The notes under the pieces: model-generated
Database searches by the model: none
What the model was told of the DNA's origin: nothing
The model's input: only the letters and a program-made list of their open reading frames with translations
In this document: positions 1 to 7,941 of the stretch, piece by piece
How the letters are laid out: every line of letters starts with the position of its first letter
How positions within the stretch are numbered: position 1 is the first letter of the stretch
Source of the DNA: Roseburia_D sp964388945
Lineage (GTDB): Bacteria > Bacillota > Clostridia > Lachnospirales > Lachnospiraceae
Direction of reading: 5' to 3'
DNA length: 41,605 nt
NCBI GenBank assembly: GCA_964388945.1
Contig: CAYMCM010000016.1
Coordinates: forward strand, 1 to 41,605
Position numbers and translations under genes: made by a program

Positions 1-100
1 TTTCGCCTATCATTATCATAGAAGATCTTATTTACAGACTTTTCTTCATAGTCTCCCATAACTGATAAAATTAGTTATTTTGCGGCACTCCCTTTATTAC

Positions 101-1162
101 TTATTTCCAAACAATCTGATTTTTGCCATTGCGTTTTGCTTCGTATAATTTCTTATCAGCATTGACAATCAACTCGTCTGTTTTCTTTTGGCTGCTATAG
201 AGCTCCAAACCACCACTGAAGGTAACAGAGATCTGATATTTCTCCTGATGGTATTCTTCAAGGCGTTTAGAAATTTTATGAAGCATCTGAAGTGCAGCTT
301 CGTAGTTGTCATGGTCATAAATAATCATAAATTCCTCACCACCAAATCTTGCTACAAAACCCTCGTTTCCGACCTCATCCTCCATTATTTGAGCAAAAGT
401 AGCCAGAACCTTATCACCGAAGCTGTGTCCATATGTATCATTAATCATTTTAAAATTGTCAATATCCATTATAACAGCCATAAAACAAGCATTGTCTCTC
501 TGCATTCTTTTGTCAATTTCACGCATCAGATAACCACGATTGTATATTTTGGTCAAAGGGTCATGATTTGCCAGGTAATCTAACTTAAGATTTGTCTCAT
601 AAAGATCTTCCTTCTGCCGCTCATAATTTAGAATAAGCACATTTAACAGCGCAAAGGTTGCTATTCCGACTATAAGATATGAGCAAACATTAAAAACAAG
701 CAAAGACACCCCATCTATTTCAGGCATATCTATAGGAATAAAAGGTGTAATTATAATGACAATTACATCCCATATCATAGATGCTACTGAAAATGGAATA
801 CTGAATTCTCTTGGGAAAAATATTGTAATGCCTAGTATACTGAGCACAAAGTATATCAATATAACATTGCCATATATACTATATAAAAAAGGAAATTCAA
901 TCCAAACAACTGTAATCAGAATACCGATGGTTGCCCAGTCCTTTTTATCCGAAGCCAAACCTCCTAGACTGAATGCAAAAATAACGATCCCGCAGAATAA
1001 ACACACCCATGCTGGCAATGCATTTCCGTGAAGTGCAAAATTTAGAAAAAAGCCAAATACACTCGCAGCACATGCAGCAATTGCCAATACATGAAATAGC
1101 TGTGTCTGCATCTCTTTTATCGATGAAAAATATTTTTTAAGCATATGTTCCTCTTTCTTCAT
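101..1162 (-). CDS. Membrane-anchored diguanylate cyclase (GGDEF)
   Basis: Predicted to make cyclic di-GMP from two GTP. Residues about 22-178 form some six hydrophobic helices of no family I can name, followed by a GGDEF domain (about 190-350). The domain begins with the usual DPLTKIYNR motif and carries an intact active-site GGEEF at residues 274-278, so it should be catalytically competent. The residues just before the motif (GNEGFVAR) contain no RxxD inhibitory site, so simple product inhibition is not expected. No partner gene is visible because the window edge lies just downstream. The start is uncertain: the first ATG lacks a good ribosome binding site, while the ATG six codons later (position 1144) is preceded by AGAGGAAC. 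Two TATAAT-like boxes lie upstream on the minus strand. The likely in-window target is the PilZ glycosyltransferase at 9277. Confidence 0.9.
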   Translation of the reverse strand: MKKEEHMLKKYFSSIKEMQTQLFHVLAIAACAASVFGFFLNFALHGNALPAWVCLFCGIVIFAFSLGGLASDKKDWATIGILITVVWIEFPFLYSIYGNVILIYFVLSILGITIFFPREFSIPFSVASMIWDVIVIIITPFIPIDMPEIDGVSLLVFNVCSYLIVGIATFALLNVLILNYERQKEDLYETNLKLDYLANHDPLTKIYNRGYLMREIDKRMQRDNACFMAVIMDIDNFKMINDTYGHSFGDKVLATFAQIMEDEVGNEGFVARFGGEEFMIIYDHDNYEAALQMLHKISKRLEEYHQEKYQISVTFSGGLELYSSQKKTDELIVNADKKLYEAKRNGKNQIVWK

Positions 1163-1230
1163 AACTATTCACACAACTTAATTATAGTATGTTTATATTA
1201 TAGCATATTTGTAAAGGATTGAAAACATAG

Positions 1231-1457
1231 TTTACTCAGCTTTCCCAGCAGTTCGCCGGATTTCCTGAATCGGGAAAAGATCACAAAAAACATAATAACA
1301 GGATCGAAGGAAACCCTAGCGGGGAGTTTCGGGATATGCTAAAATATATGGAAGAATCTACGGAAGAGAATGTAACGAATAATGCGGGAAAAGTACCGGG
1401 TAAAGTTAGGACAGGAAGGATGACAGATCAATATGGCAGAGAGACGAATTTATGAAG
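1231..1457 (+). pseudogene. Possible remnant of a PD-(D/E)XK (Rpn-type) transposase/nuclease C-terminus
   Basis: An open frame with no start codon runs from a stop at 1228 to a stop near 1457. Its middle part reads EFRDMLKYMEESTEENVTN, which resembles the tail of Rpn/PD-(D/E)XK-family transposase-like proteins as I remember them. The rest looks like random translation, and the frame runs into the DUF951 gene. This rests on memory of a short motif only. It could equally be chance coding potential in the intergenic region. Confidence 0.25.
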
Positions 1458-1636
1458 TTGGTGACATTGTGCGTTTGAAAAAGCCGCATCCGTGCGGCAG
1501 CAGTGAGTGGGAGATCCTGCGTGTCGGAGCAGATTTCCGATTGAAATGCATGGGCTGCGGGCATCAGGTTATGGTGCCGCGTAAGCTGGTGGAGAAAAAC
1601 ACCAAAGAGCTGCGGCATGTCGGAGAAGAAAAGTAA
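1433..1636 (+). CDS. DUF951 family small protein
   Basis: A 67-residue protein of the DUF951 family. Recognisable features are the opening YEVGDIVRLKKPHPCGSSEW, the phrase WEILRVGADFRLKCMGCGHQ and the closing VMVPRKLVEK. It has two cysteine positions (PCGS and KCMGCG). The family is a small beta-rich domain of unknown function, commonly placed just upstream of rpsF or other translation/replication genes in Clostridia, as here. The ATG follows AGGAAGG with a somewhat long spacing. The rpsF promoter lies between this gene and rpsF, so the downstream genes can be transcribed independently. Confidence 0.88.
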   Translation: MAERRIYEVGDIVRLKKPHPCGSSEWEILRVGADFRLKCMGCGHQVMVPRKLVEKNTKELRHVGEEK

Positions 1637-1673
1637 AAAAACGGTAAAAAGTACAAAAAATCGGAGAAAATGC

Positions 1674-1713
1674 TTGAAAGCACGAGGTTTGTATGATATT
1701 ATATAACCTCGTG
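1674..1713 (+). promoter_or_regulatory. rpsF operon promoter inside a perfect inverted repeat
   Basis: TTGAAA (1674-1679) and TATTAT (1697-1702) are separated by 17 bases, a good sigma-A promoter. A perfect 9-base inverted repeat, CACGAGGTT (1681-1689) and AACCTCGTG (1705-1713), is centred on the -10 region with a 15-base gap. One arm lies in the spacer and the other covers the expected start site. This is the geometry of a repressor or activator operator, or of an RNA/DNA hairpin at the very start of the transcript. Confidence 0.7.
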
Positions 1714-1726
1714 ATACTAATAAATT

Positions 1727-1756
1727 CCTTGCTCCCCACAGGTTGAGGGGCCAGAG
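1727..1756 (+). promoter_or_regulatory. Possible structured rpsF leader (candidate S6:S18 autoregulatory site)
   Basis: The rpsF leader contains CCCC (1734-1737) able to pair with GGGG (1747-1750). A 3x3 internal loop and a short outer CTT/GAG helix follow. The rpsF ribosome binding site AAAGGAGG lies directly downstream. Many bacteria have an S6:S18-binding RNA here, but I could not match the full known consensus, so this is a weak candidate. Confidence 0.3.
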
Positions 1757-1775
1757 ACCAAAAGGAGGTAACAGC

Positions 1776-2066
1776 ATGAACAAATACGAGTTAGCACTTG
1801 TTGTTAATGCAAAGATCGAAGATGACGCCAGAACAGCTACGGTTGAAAAGGCAAAAGAGTACATTACCCGTTGTGGTGGTACGATCACAAATGTAGATGA
1901 ATGGGGCAAGAAAAAACTTGCTTACGACATCCAGAAAATGGGTGAAGCATTCTACTATTTCATCGCTTTCGATGCAGAACCAGGTGTTCCGGCAGAGATT
2001 GAACAGAATATCCGTATCATGGACAACGTTCTTCGTTTCTTATGCGTTAGACAGGAAGAGGCATAA
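1776..2066 (+). CDS. rpsF: 30S ribosomal protein S6
   Basis: A 96-residue S6, which binds 16S rRNA together with S18 in the platform of the small subunit. The sequence opens MNKYELALVVNAKIEDD and contains the conserved GGTITNVDEWGKKKLAYDIQK and YYFIAF segments. The start was set at the ATG at 1776, preceded by AAAGGAGGTAACAGC. An upstream in-frame TTG at 1743 lies inside the leader and is rejected. It is the first gene of a tight rpsF-ssb-rpsR operon (20 bases to ssb) driven by the promoter at 1674-1702. Confidence 0.98.
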   Translation: MNKYELALVVNAKIEDDARTATVEKAKEYITRCGGTITNVDEWGKKKLAYDIQKMGEAFYYFIAFDAEPGVPAEIEQNIRIMDNVLRFLCVRQEEA

Positions 2067-2086
2067 GCAAAGAAGGAGATCGCGGT

Positions 2087-2530
2087 ATGAATAAAGTAAT
2101 ACTGATGGGACGTTTGACCAGAGATCCTGAGGTACGTTATTCTCAGGGTGAACAGGCAACAGCAGTTGCGCGATATACGATCGCAGTAGATAGAAGATTC
2201 AGACGTGACGGAGATGGTCAGACAGCAGATTTTATCGGTTGTGTGGCATTCGGCCGTCAGGGAGAATTTGCAGAGAAATATTTCCGTAAAGGAACGAAAG
2301 TCCTTATTACGGGAAGAATCCAGACCGGCTCTTATACGAACCGTGAGGGACAGAAGGTCTATACGACAGATGTAGTCGTAGAGGAACAGGAATTTGCGGA
2401 GAGCAAAGCGGCAAGCAATGAAAATGCCGGATACGCGCCTGCAGATAATCGTCCGTCACCGAGTGCGGCGGCTGGAGATGGCTTCATGAATATTCCGGAT
2501 GGAATAGATGAAGAGTTACCATTTAACTAA
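2087..2530 (+). CDS. ssb: Single-stranded DNA-binding protein
   Basis: A 147-residue SSB. The N-terminal OB fold (about 1-105) starts MNKVILMGRLTRDPEVRY and includes TIAVDRRFRRDG, FIGCVAFGRQGEFAEKYFRKG and TGRIQTGSYTNREGQKVYTT. A low-complexity linker follows, then the acidic tail DGIDEELPFN, which matches the DxxPF-type C-terminal peptide that recruits replication and repair proteins. It lies between rpsF and rpsR, as in most Firmicutes. The ribosome binding site is AAGGAGAT. Confidence 0.98.
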   Translation: MNKVILMGRLTRDPEVRYSQGEQATAVARYTIAVDRRFRRDGDGQTADFIGCVAFGRQGEFAEKYFRKGTKVLITGRIQTGSYTNREGQKVYTTDVVVEEQEFAESKAASNENAGYAPADNRPSPSAAAGDGFMNIPDGIDEELPFN

Positions 2531-2552
2531 ATTTGATTAGGAGGTAATAGTC

Positions 2553-2816
2553 ATGGCTTTTAATAAATCAGACAGAGGCGATGCGCCAATGAGAAGAAGA
2601 GGCGGAATGCACAGAAGAAAGAAAGTCTGCGTATTCTGTGGAAAAGACAACACAATCGATTACAAAGATGTGAATAAGTTAAAGAGATACATCTCTGAGA
2701 GAGGAAAGATCCTTCCGAGAAGAATCACAGGAAACTGTGCAAAGCATCAGAGAGCTCTTACTGTAGCAATCAAGAGAGCACGTCATATCGCTTTAATGCC
2801 GTATGTAACAGATTAA
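2553..2816 (+). CDS. rpsR: 30S ribosomal protein S18
   Basis: An 87-residue S18, the partner of S6 in the 30S platform. The N-terminal arginine-rich stretch (RRRGGMHRRKKVCVFC) keeps cysteines at CVFCGK. It is followed by IDYKDVNKLKRYISERGKIL and ITGNCAKHQRALTVAIKRAR, all typical of the family. The ATG follows AGGAGGTAATAGTC. It is the last gene of the operon, with a strong hairpin terminator 16 bases downstream. Confidence 0.98.
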   Translation: MAFNKSDRGDAPMRRRGGMHRRKKVCVFCGKDNTIDYKDVNKLKRYISERGKILPRRITGNCAKHQRALTVAIKRARHIALMPYVTD

Positions 2817-2831
2817 TTCAGAGTTTGAATT

Positions 2832-2880
2832 AAAAAGGATATCTGCTTTGTCCATGAGACTGGCAGGTGTCCTTTTTTTG
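2832..2880 (+). terminator. Rho-independent terminator of rpsF-ssb-rpsR
   Basis: A 15-base stem pairs AAAAAGGATATCTGC (2832-2846) with GCAGGTGTCCTTTTT (2863-2877), including a few G-U pairs. It ends in a run of T. Confidence 0.9.
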
Positions 2881-2938
2881 TAATAACAGTAAAAACGGTC
2901 ATGCAGTACACCCGGATAAACGGGGAGAAGGAGGAGTT

Positions 2939-3421
2939 ATGGAAACATATAATAATTGGAATAATATGCAAAACGGCAATATGCCAAACAACAATAAAAA
3001 AATGATGACACCGCAGGATAAAAAAAGAGCCAATGGGCTGTGTGTGTTAAGTTTACTGCTATGCTACGGACCTTTGGTATTATCCATGCTGGTATCAGTC
3101 ATATCGGTTATCGCAGGAGATATCGGTCTGCTTAATATACTAAATGATAATAATACGATCGGCAGTGTCATTTCAGTGGTGTTAGAAGGGGTGCAGCTAG
3201 CATGCTTTATAGCTTCTATTGCGATCATGATCGCAGTGAGAGTAAACTATCCGGCTTCTACATTCGGAAAAGTGATCATGTGGATCTATATTGTACAGAT
3301 CATTCTAATGGTCATATTTGCAGTGATTGCGATTGTTGCATGTGGAGTGATGCTGAGCAGTTGTATATCCGGTCTGCGCGGATGCGGTGAGATTGGATAT
3401 CTGATCGGTTTTATCCGATAA
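2939..3421 (+). CDS. Small multi-pass membrane protein of unknown function
   Basis: A 160-residue protein with a hydrophilic N-terminus rich in Asn and Met (about 1-32, ending KKMMTPQDKKRANG). Three or four hydrophobic helices follow, near residues 33-57, 68-90, 95-118 and 124-155. This layout resembles DUF4190-like small membrane proteins of Lachnospiraceae, but I cannot assign a function. The ATG at 2939 follows GGGGAGAAGGAGGAG. An upstream in-frame start at 2867 lies within the rpsR terminator and is rejected. The Lgt-like gene follows after 23 bases, so the two may be co-transcribed. Confidence 0.75.
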   Translation: METYNNWNNMQNGNMPNNNKKMMTPQDKKRANGLCVLSLLLCYGPLVLSMLVSVISVIAGDIGLLNILNDNNTIGSVISVVLEGVQLACFIASIAIMIAVRVNYPASTFGKVIMWIYIVQIILMVIFAVIAIVACGVMLSSCISGLRGCGEIGYLIGFIR

Positions 3422-3444
3422 AGACATAAGAGGAAACGGATAAA

Positions 3445-4155
3445 ATGACAATAGACATATCGTATTTTGAACATTGGATTATTGCACCGTATGCCATATG
3501 CCTTTTTGCATCTATTTTGATCGGGCTGATCTACATAGCATTAAGCTTAAAACACAGTGGTATGAAGTGGGAACATATTAGCTATATCCTGCTTTTAGAT
3601 TTTATATCAATTCTGCTGCTTGGGAATTTTACAGCCGCAGTGATGCAGAAAAAGCCCCCGTCTCAGGCTGGTTTTACCAGTCTGGGCGGAATGGCTGGGA
3701 TGCTTACCGGTGTATGGTTTAGTAATTATACTTTTAAAGAATACCGCAAAGAAATAACAAAAGCCAGTGTAACAGCATTGCCGCTCATATACAGCATCTC
3801 AAAATTGGGATGTCTGGCAGGTGGATGCTGCGGAGGACTTAGGGCTGCGGAACCATTTGCGGTTCGGTATGTGAAAGGTGATCAGATCCTCCATGATTAT
3901 GCCATTCCGGTGCAGCTTATCGAGACAATGGCATTTTTTTGTGTGTTTCTGATATTTGTGAAATTAAAGCAACAGATCAGTTCCTGCCAGATGATACTCA
4001 TCTGCAGTGCTGTTAAATTTTTCACAGACTTTCTGCGTGAGGTACATACAGATACCATGATCTCCCAAAACCAGATCGGCTGTCTGGTGATCATGGCGCT
4101 GACCGTTATTGTGTATCGTTGGAGACAGAAAGAACAACATTCATTATATAGATGA
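3445..4155 (+). CDS. Prolipoprotein diacylglyceryl transferase (Lgt)-like membrane protein
   Basis: A 236-residue multi-pass membrane protein with the skeleton of the Lgt family. It has a glycine-rich FTSLGGMAGML segment (77-86), the Cys/Gly signature GCLAGGCCGG (122-131) in the place of the Lgt active-site loop, PVQLIE (155-160) matching the PxQLYE motif, and FLREVH near 196-201 matching the C-terminal R..E region. Lgt attaches diacylglyceryl to the lipobox cysteine of lipoproteins. This copy is shorter and divergent, and resembles the lineage annotated 'prolipoprotein diacylglyceryl transferase family'. It is probably not the housekeeping enzyme. It ends only 9 bases from the stop of the convergent PHP gene, and no terminator is visible between them. 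Confidence 0.7.
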   Translation: MTIDISYFEHWIIAPYAICLFASILIGLIYIALSLKHSGMKWEHISYILLLDFISILLLGNFTAAVMQKKPPSQAGFTSLGGMAGMLTGVWFSNYTFKEYRKEITKASVTALPLIYSISKLGCLAGGCCGGLRAAEPFAVRYVKGDQILHDYAIPVQLIETMAFFCVFLIFVKLKQQISSCQMILICSAVKFFTDFLREVHTDTMISQNQIGCLVIMALTVIVYRWRQKEQHSLYR

Positions 4156-4164
4156 TACATGAAA

Positions 4165-5238
4165 TCAGAACAGGATCGGATTTGTCCAGGCGGTCTGACC
4201 GTGTGTATTTTTTACCTCAATGCGGACATATTCTTCGTGCCCAGTCAGTGGGACAGATACGTGCTGTAAAGGGATGTTGTTTTCCATCATAACAGTCTTA
4301 CTGCTTCCGATGCTGCCGCCGCAGATAAAATTGATCCGTTCGGCGTTTTCACAGTCGACGTATACCTCGCCGTTTTGAATGCCCCACTGTGTGATGAGGG
4401 CACCGTTAGAGGAGTAGTAATTTCCGTTTAAAAGATTTTTTACGATGTTTTCGTGATCCAGTTTGTCAGATTTCACCATGACAAAACCGCCAAAACTATC
4501 CGGAAAAGTACCGCCGTTGTGGTTGTCATCGGAGGCGAAGCAGGAGATCTCATTTCCGTGGCGAAGCATGGTATCCCAGAATACGGTATCCGCCCCTTCT
4601 GCGCATTCATTGACCGTGTCGTAATTATAGCATTCGATCGCCCAGATCCCTTGAAGATTTTTAACATCTTCTATATCAACTCTTGACCAGATCGGGTGAT
4701 TGTACGTGGTAAAGCAGCCTTTTTTCTTTAAATTGTCAGACAAGGTCTGCGCGGCTTTTTCGCCATCCCAGTAATCAAAATAAATACGGATCGGATAGAG
4801 CTGGTTTGAGGTAAAAACATTGGTGCCTGCGTCTTTTTGCATTTGTCTGGTTCCGAGGATACCGTGAATGTGATGGGCTTTTTTTATTCCGGCAATGACG
4901 CCTTTTTCCCGAAGTTCTATAAGCTTTTTAAACGTAATATCGCAATATCCCCGTGCAAGGATGTCAGGATCAAAGACATTGGAAAGATCGTTGGAGGCGA
5001 TGAGATAAGTGCTTGCTTCCAATCCCGGAAGTGTGATGAAGTTCTCATGATCCAGTTCTTCCCGAAGATCGGTATAGTAGTCGTGCTCGGAGAAGCAGAT
5101 AAACGAATAGCCGTGTTCTTTATAATAAGAAGCGGATTGCGCAGGTGTCAGATGTCCGTCTGAATGAGTAGTGTGGGAGTGGAGATTGCCTTTGTACCAG
5201 GAGCCGTTTTCGGAAAACATTTTTGTCATATTTTTCAT
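4165..5238 (-). CDS. PHP-domain phosphoesterase, last gene of an ABC importer operon
   Basis: A 357-residue protein whose first two thirds form a PHP (polymerase and histidinol phosphatase) metal-dependent domain. It shows NLHSHTTHSDGHLTP (H20, H22, H25, D27), CFSEHDYY (E51-H52-D53), later NHPIW, ECYN and SDDNHNG. PHP enzymes hydrolyse phosphate esters using two or three metal ions. The last hundred residues look beta-rich and may be a separate accessory domain. There is no signal peptide, so it should act in the cytoplasm. It is the distal gene of the operon, 14 bases after the ATPase gene. This suggests it processes the imported compound, perhaps a phosphodiester or phosphonate-derived ester; that is inference. 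Confidence 0.85.
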   Translation of the reverse strand: MKNMTKMFSENGSWYKGNLHSHTTHSDGHLTPAQSASYYKEHGYSFICFSEHDYYTDLREELDHENFITLPGLEASTYLIASNDLSNVFDPDILARGYCDITFKKLIELREKGVIAGIKKAHHIHGILGTRQMQKDAGTNVFTSNQLYPIRIYFDYWDGEKAAQTLSDNLKKKGCFTTYNHPIWSRVDIEDVKNLQGIWAIECYNYDTVNECAEGADTVFWDTMLRHGNEISCFASDDNHNGGTFPDSFGGFVMVKSDKLDHENIVKNLLNGNYYSSNGALITQWGIQNGEVYVDCENAERINFICGGSIGSSKTVMMENNIPLQHVSVPLTGHEEYVRIEVKNTHGQTAWTNPILF

Positions 5239-5252
5239 TTTTGCTATTCCCC

Positions 5253-6272
5253 TTAATCTTCGAGTGTCAGGCAGTTTCGCTTTTCTAAGGAAAGCCAGAC
5301 TTCCTGATTGTTTTTGTATAAAGCAAAACTGCGAAAGAGAGTGTCGACCTTAAAAATAATTCCATTTACATCAATGCGGTAATGCAGTGTATTTCCGACA
5401 GAGCGATTACTTAATATCTTTCCGGGCAGTGCATAATAGGAAGTGTTTTCTGTCGGCTGTTCAGTTTGGATCTGAATGGTTTCCGGTCGTATTGCGGTCA
5501 TTTTGTGGTCTGCCGGAGTGACATGAAATGCCTGTGAAAATTCCTCTGGAGTAAAAACATTGTAATGACCGATAAAGCTTGCGGCAAATTTGGTCTTTGG
5601 TCTCGTATAAAGTTCGATCGGGCTGCTGATCTGTTCGATCTTTCCATCATTTAAAAGACAGATGCGGTCAGACATGATCATTGCCTCGTCCTGATCGTGT
5701 GTGACAAAGATGGTTGTGATATTGAGCTCCTGCTGAATGCTCCGGATCTCTACCTGCAGGCTTTTACGGAGCTTTGCATCGATCGCACTTAACGGTTCAT
5801 CGAGCAATAGGACTTTGGGACGGGAAACGATCGCTCTTGCCAGAGCAACACGCTGCTGCTGTCCACCGGAGAGATTTCCCGGATACGCTTTCTTTTTGTC
5901 AGTCAGACCGACGATCTCTAACACACTGTCGATCCTTTTTTGCTGCTCAGTTTTCGCAAGCTTTTGGATCGTGAGCGGAAAAGATAAATTTTCCTCAACC
6001 GTCATGTTTGGAAACAGCGAATACTGTTGAAACACCATACCGATATTTCGGGTCTGTGCAGGCATTTCCGTCACATCTTTTCCGTCTAAAATAAATTTAC
6101 CGTTATCAATGGTCTCCAGACCGGAAAGGCATCGAAGCAGCGTGGATTTCCCACAGCCGGAAGGACCGAGCAGACTTATGAACTCGCCCTGATCGATCGT
6201 GAGCGAAATGTTTTTTAGGACTTCGTTTTTGTCAAAAGATTTTTCGATATTTGAGATTTCCATGTAACTCAT
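5253..6272 (-). CDS. ABC importer ATP-binding subunit (PotA/FbpC/PhnT class)
   Basis: A 339-residue ATPase that powers the importer encoded by the two permease genes upstream. It has Walker A GPSGCGKST (36-44), Q-loop FQQYSLFPNM, signature LSGGQQQ (134-140), Walker B VLLLDEP (154-160), D-loop SAID and switch His in FVTHDQDEA. The C-terminal part (about 240-339) is a TOBE-type regulatory/sugar-like domain, typical of the spermidine, ferric iron and 2-aminoethylphosphonate transporter class. Its start overlaps the preceding permease stop by four bases (ATGA), so the two are translationally coupled. Confidence 0.93.
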   Translation of the reverse strand: MSYMEISNIEKSFDKNEVLKNISLTIDQGEFISLLGPSGCGKSTLLRCLSGLETIDNGKFILDGKDVTEMPAQTRNIGMVFQQYSLFPNMTVEENLSFPLTIQKLAKTEQQKRIDSVLEIVGLTDKKKAYPGNLSGGQQQRVALARAIVSRPKVLLLDEPLSAIDAKLRKSLQVEIRSIQQELNITTIFVTHDQDEAMIMSDRICLLNDGKIEQISSPIELYTRPKTKFAASFIGHYNVFTPEEFSQAFHVTPADHKMTAIRPETIQIQTEQPTENTSYYALPGKILSNRSVGNTLHYRIDVNGIIFKVDTLFRSFALYKNNQEVWLSLEKRNCLTLED

Positions 6273-7078
6273 TTCGTGTTTTTCTCCTTGTTTCCCTGAG
6301 GGTTATTTTTTGCTGCGCATTTATGGACGGTCAGGTTGATGACCATAGTTAAAATTAAAAGGATCACAACACCCGCACTAAATGACTGCAGATCGGTATT
6401 CCGGTTTTTGTACAGATAGGTCTGTACGGTTTCGTACTGGGAAGATGCGATGATCTTGATCAAGGCAAAATCTCCAAATAAACCGGAAAAGCTGATAAGC
6501 GCCGTGTTCATAAGCCCAGGCAGAACGGTTGGGACGATGATCTTTACAAAGCCGTAAAATTTATTGGCACCCAGAATAGACGCAGCTTCTAAAAGCGTTT
6601 TTGTATTTACTGCATACAGACTGTTGCGGATTCCCTGATAGGTAAGGGGAAGGCAGAAAATACAGTATGCGCAGATCAGCATAACGATCCGGTTTGAAAA
6701 TATACTGCCCGTTCCTGCGTAGGTAGAAAGGATCGAGGTGGCAAGAATAATACCGTTTATTGTGGTCGGTATAATGCAGCAGACCTGGATGTATTTTTCC
6801 ATACGCGGGAAATATACGATCGTTGCGAAAAGTGTGAGCAGAATAATTATGTTGACTAAAACGACCGGAAGAGCCGAGATAAAAATACCGCGCAGAATAC
6901 CGAGGAAAAAAGCAGAATCGGTAAATTTATCGATATAAAACTGAAATGTCAGGTTTTGCGGAAGAATAGAAGTCCATCTTCCGGCAAATGAGTAAATAAA
7001 AGATACTGCCAATGGAAGGAGCAGAAAGACTGCGACTATGGTCTGCCAGATGGTTCCGGCAATATGATTTTTTTTCAT
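6269..7078 (-). CDS. ABC importer permease (second subunit)
   Basis: A 269-residue integral membrane permease with about six helices. It has the inner-membrane component signature around LLEAASILGANKFYGFVKIIVPTVLPG (the EAA loop that contacts the ATPase). Similarity is to PotC-like permeases of spermidine, iron and phosphonate importers. Its ATG directly abuts the stop codon of the preceding permease, and its end overlaps the ATPase gene by four bases. Confidence 0.9.
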   Translation of the reverse strand: MKKNHIAGTIWQTIVAVFLLLPLAVSFIYSFAGRWTSILPQNLTFQFYIDKFTDSAFFLGILRGIFISALPVVLVNIIILLTLFATIVYFPRMEKYIQVCCIIPTTINGIILATSILSTYAGTGSIFSNRIVMLICAYCIFCLPLTYQGIRNSLYAVNTKTLLEAASILGANKFYGFVKIIVPTVLPGLMNTALISFSGLFGDFALIKIIASSQYETVQTYLYKNRNTDLQSFSAGVVILLILTMVINLTVHKCAAKNNPQGNKEKNTK

Positions 7079-7927
7079 TTAGTTCCTTCCTTTCTGAAAA
7101 AGTTTTTTAATCAGGTTTGTAATCCCCAGTACAAAAAGCATGATAAGCAGCATGACAATAGATAATGCGCTGCCCAGTTCCGGCCGCTGTCTGACATCAC
7201 CGACAAACATATCCGTAATTTTAATCGGCAATAACGGAACGCCGTTGTTTACCAGGAGATATGGAGTGGTGTAGGCGATTAGTGCGTTTGCAAAAAGCAT
7301 GTTGACGGTTCCCATAACGGAAGGCATCATGATCGGCAGACCGATCTTTCTCCAGAAACGGAAGGAACTGCAATTCATAAGCAGGGCGGCTTCTTTCCAC
7401 TCTTTTTTTATTTCGTTAAAGGCGGGCAGAAGCAGCAGTGTTCCCATAGGAATCTGAAAATAGAGAAAGATGATGAACATTCCCTTTAAAGAGTACAGGT
7501 TATAATTGGCAAGCCAGGAAATACCGGCATTTTTTCCAATCAAAACAAAGACACCTGCTGTTCCGAGAAGGGTGACAAATGCTAAAGTCAGAGGCAGTCC
7601 CGCAAAGGTAGAGGTCAGATTTAAAAGTGACAGATACCATCGTTTTCCTCGTTTTGTGGCGTGTGTCAGAGCCAGAGCAAGGAAAAAATCAATGACCGTA
7701 CCAAGGAATGTTGTGCAGACAGCGATCCAGACACTGTTTTTGATCGCGACCAGATAACTGTTTTTGGAAAAGACCTCTACATACCATGACAGACCGATGT
7801 GTCCGTCTTTGGTCAGAAAGCTTTTGGCAAGCATTTGGAAAAACGGCACAAACAGGAAAAATGTGATTAAAAGGAGAAAGGGCAGAAAAAAGCCCAGTTT
7901 TCTCCAATTCTTTTTGAAATTTTTCAT
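7079..7927 (-). CDS. ABC importer permease (first subunit)
   Basis: A 282-residue permease of the PotB/PhnU type with about six helices. The EAA loop is visible at WKEAALLMNCSSFRFWRKIGLP. The start was placed at the ATG at 7927, where the protein opens MKNFKKNWRKLGFFLPFLLL after GAGGCTGGTGATCCT. A longer frame reaching back to 7999 overlaps the end of the substrate-binding protein gene and is rejected. It is followed immediately by the second permease. Confidence 0.9.
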   Translation of the reverse strand: MKNFKKNWRKLGFFLPFLLLITFFLFVPFFQMLAKSFLTKDGHIGLSWYVEVFSKNSYLVAIKNSVWIAVCTTFLGTVIDFFLALALTHATKRGKRWYLSLLNLTSTFAGLPLTLAFVTLLGTAGVFVLIGKNAGISWLANYNLYSLKGMFIIFLYFQIPMGTLLLLPAFNEIKKEWKEAALLMNCSSFRFWRKIGLPIMMPSVMGTVNMLFANALIAYTTPYLLVNNGVPLLPIKITDMFVGDVRQRPELGSALSIVMLLIMLFVLGITNLIKKLFQKGRN

Positions 7928-7941
7928 AGGATCACCAGCCT

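Noticed and set aside
1406..1909. 167-codon minus-strand frame over DUF951 and rpsF
   Set aside because: It lies antisense to two recognised conserved genes and their promoter.
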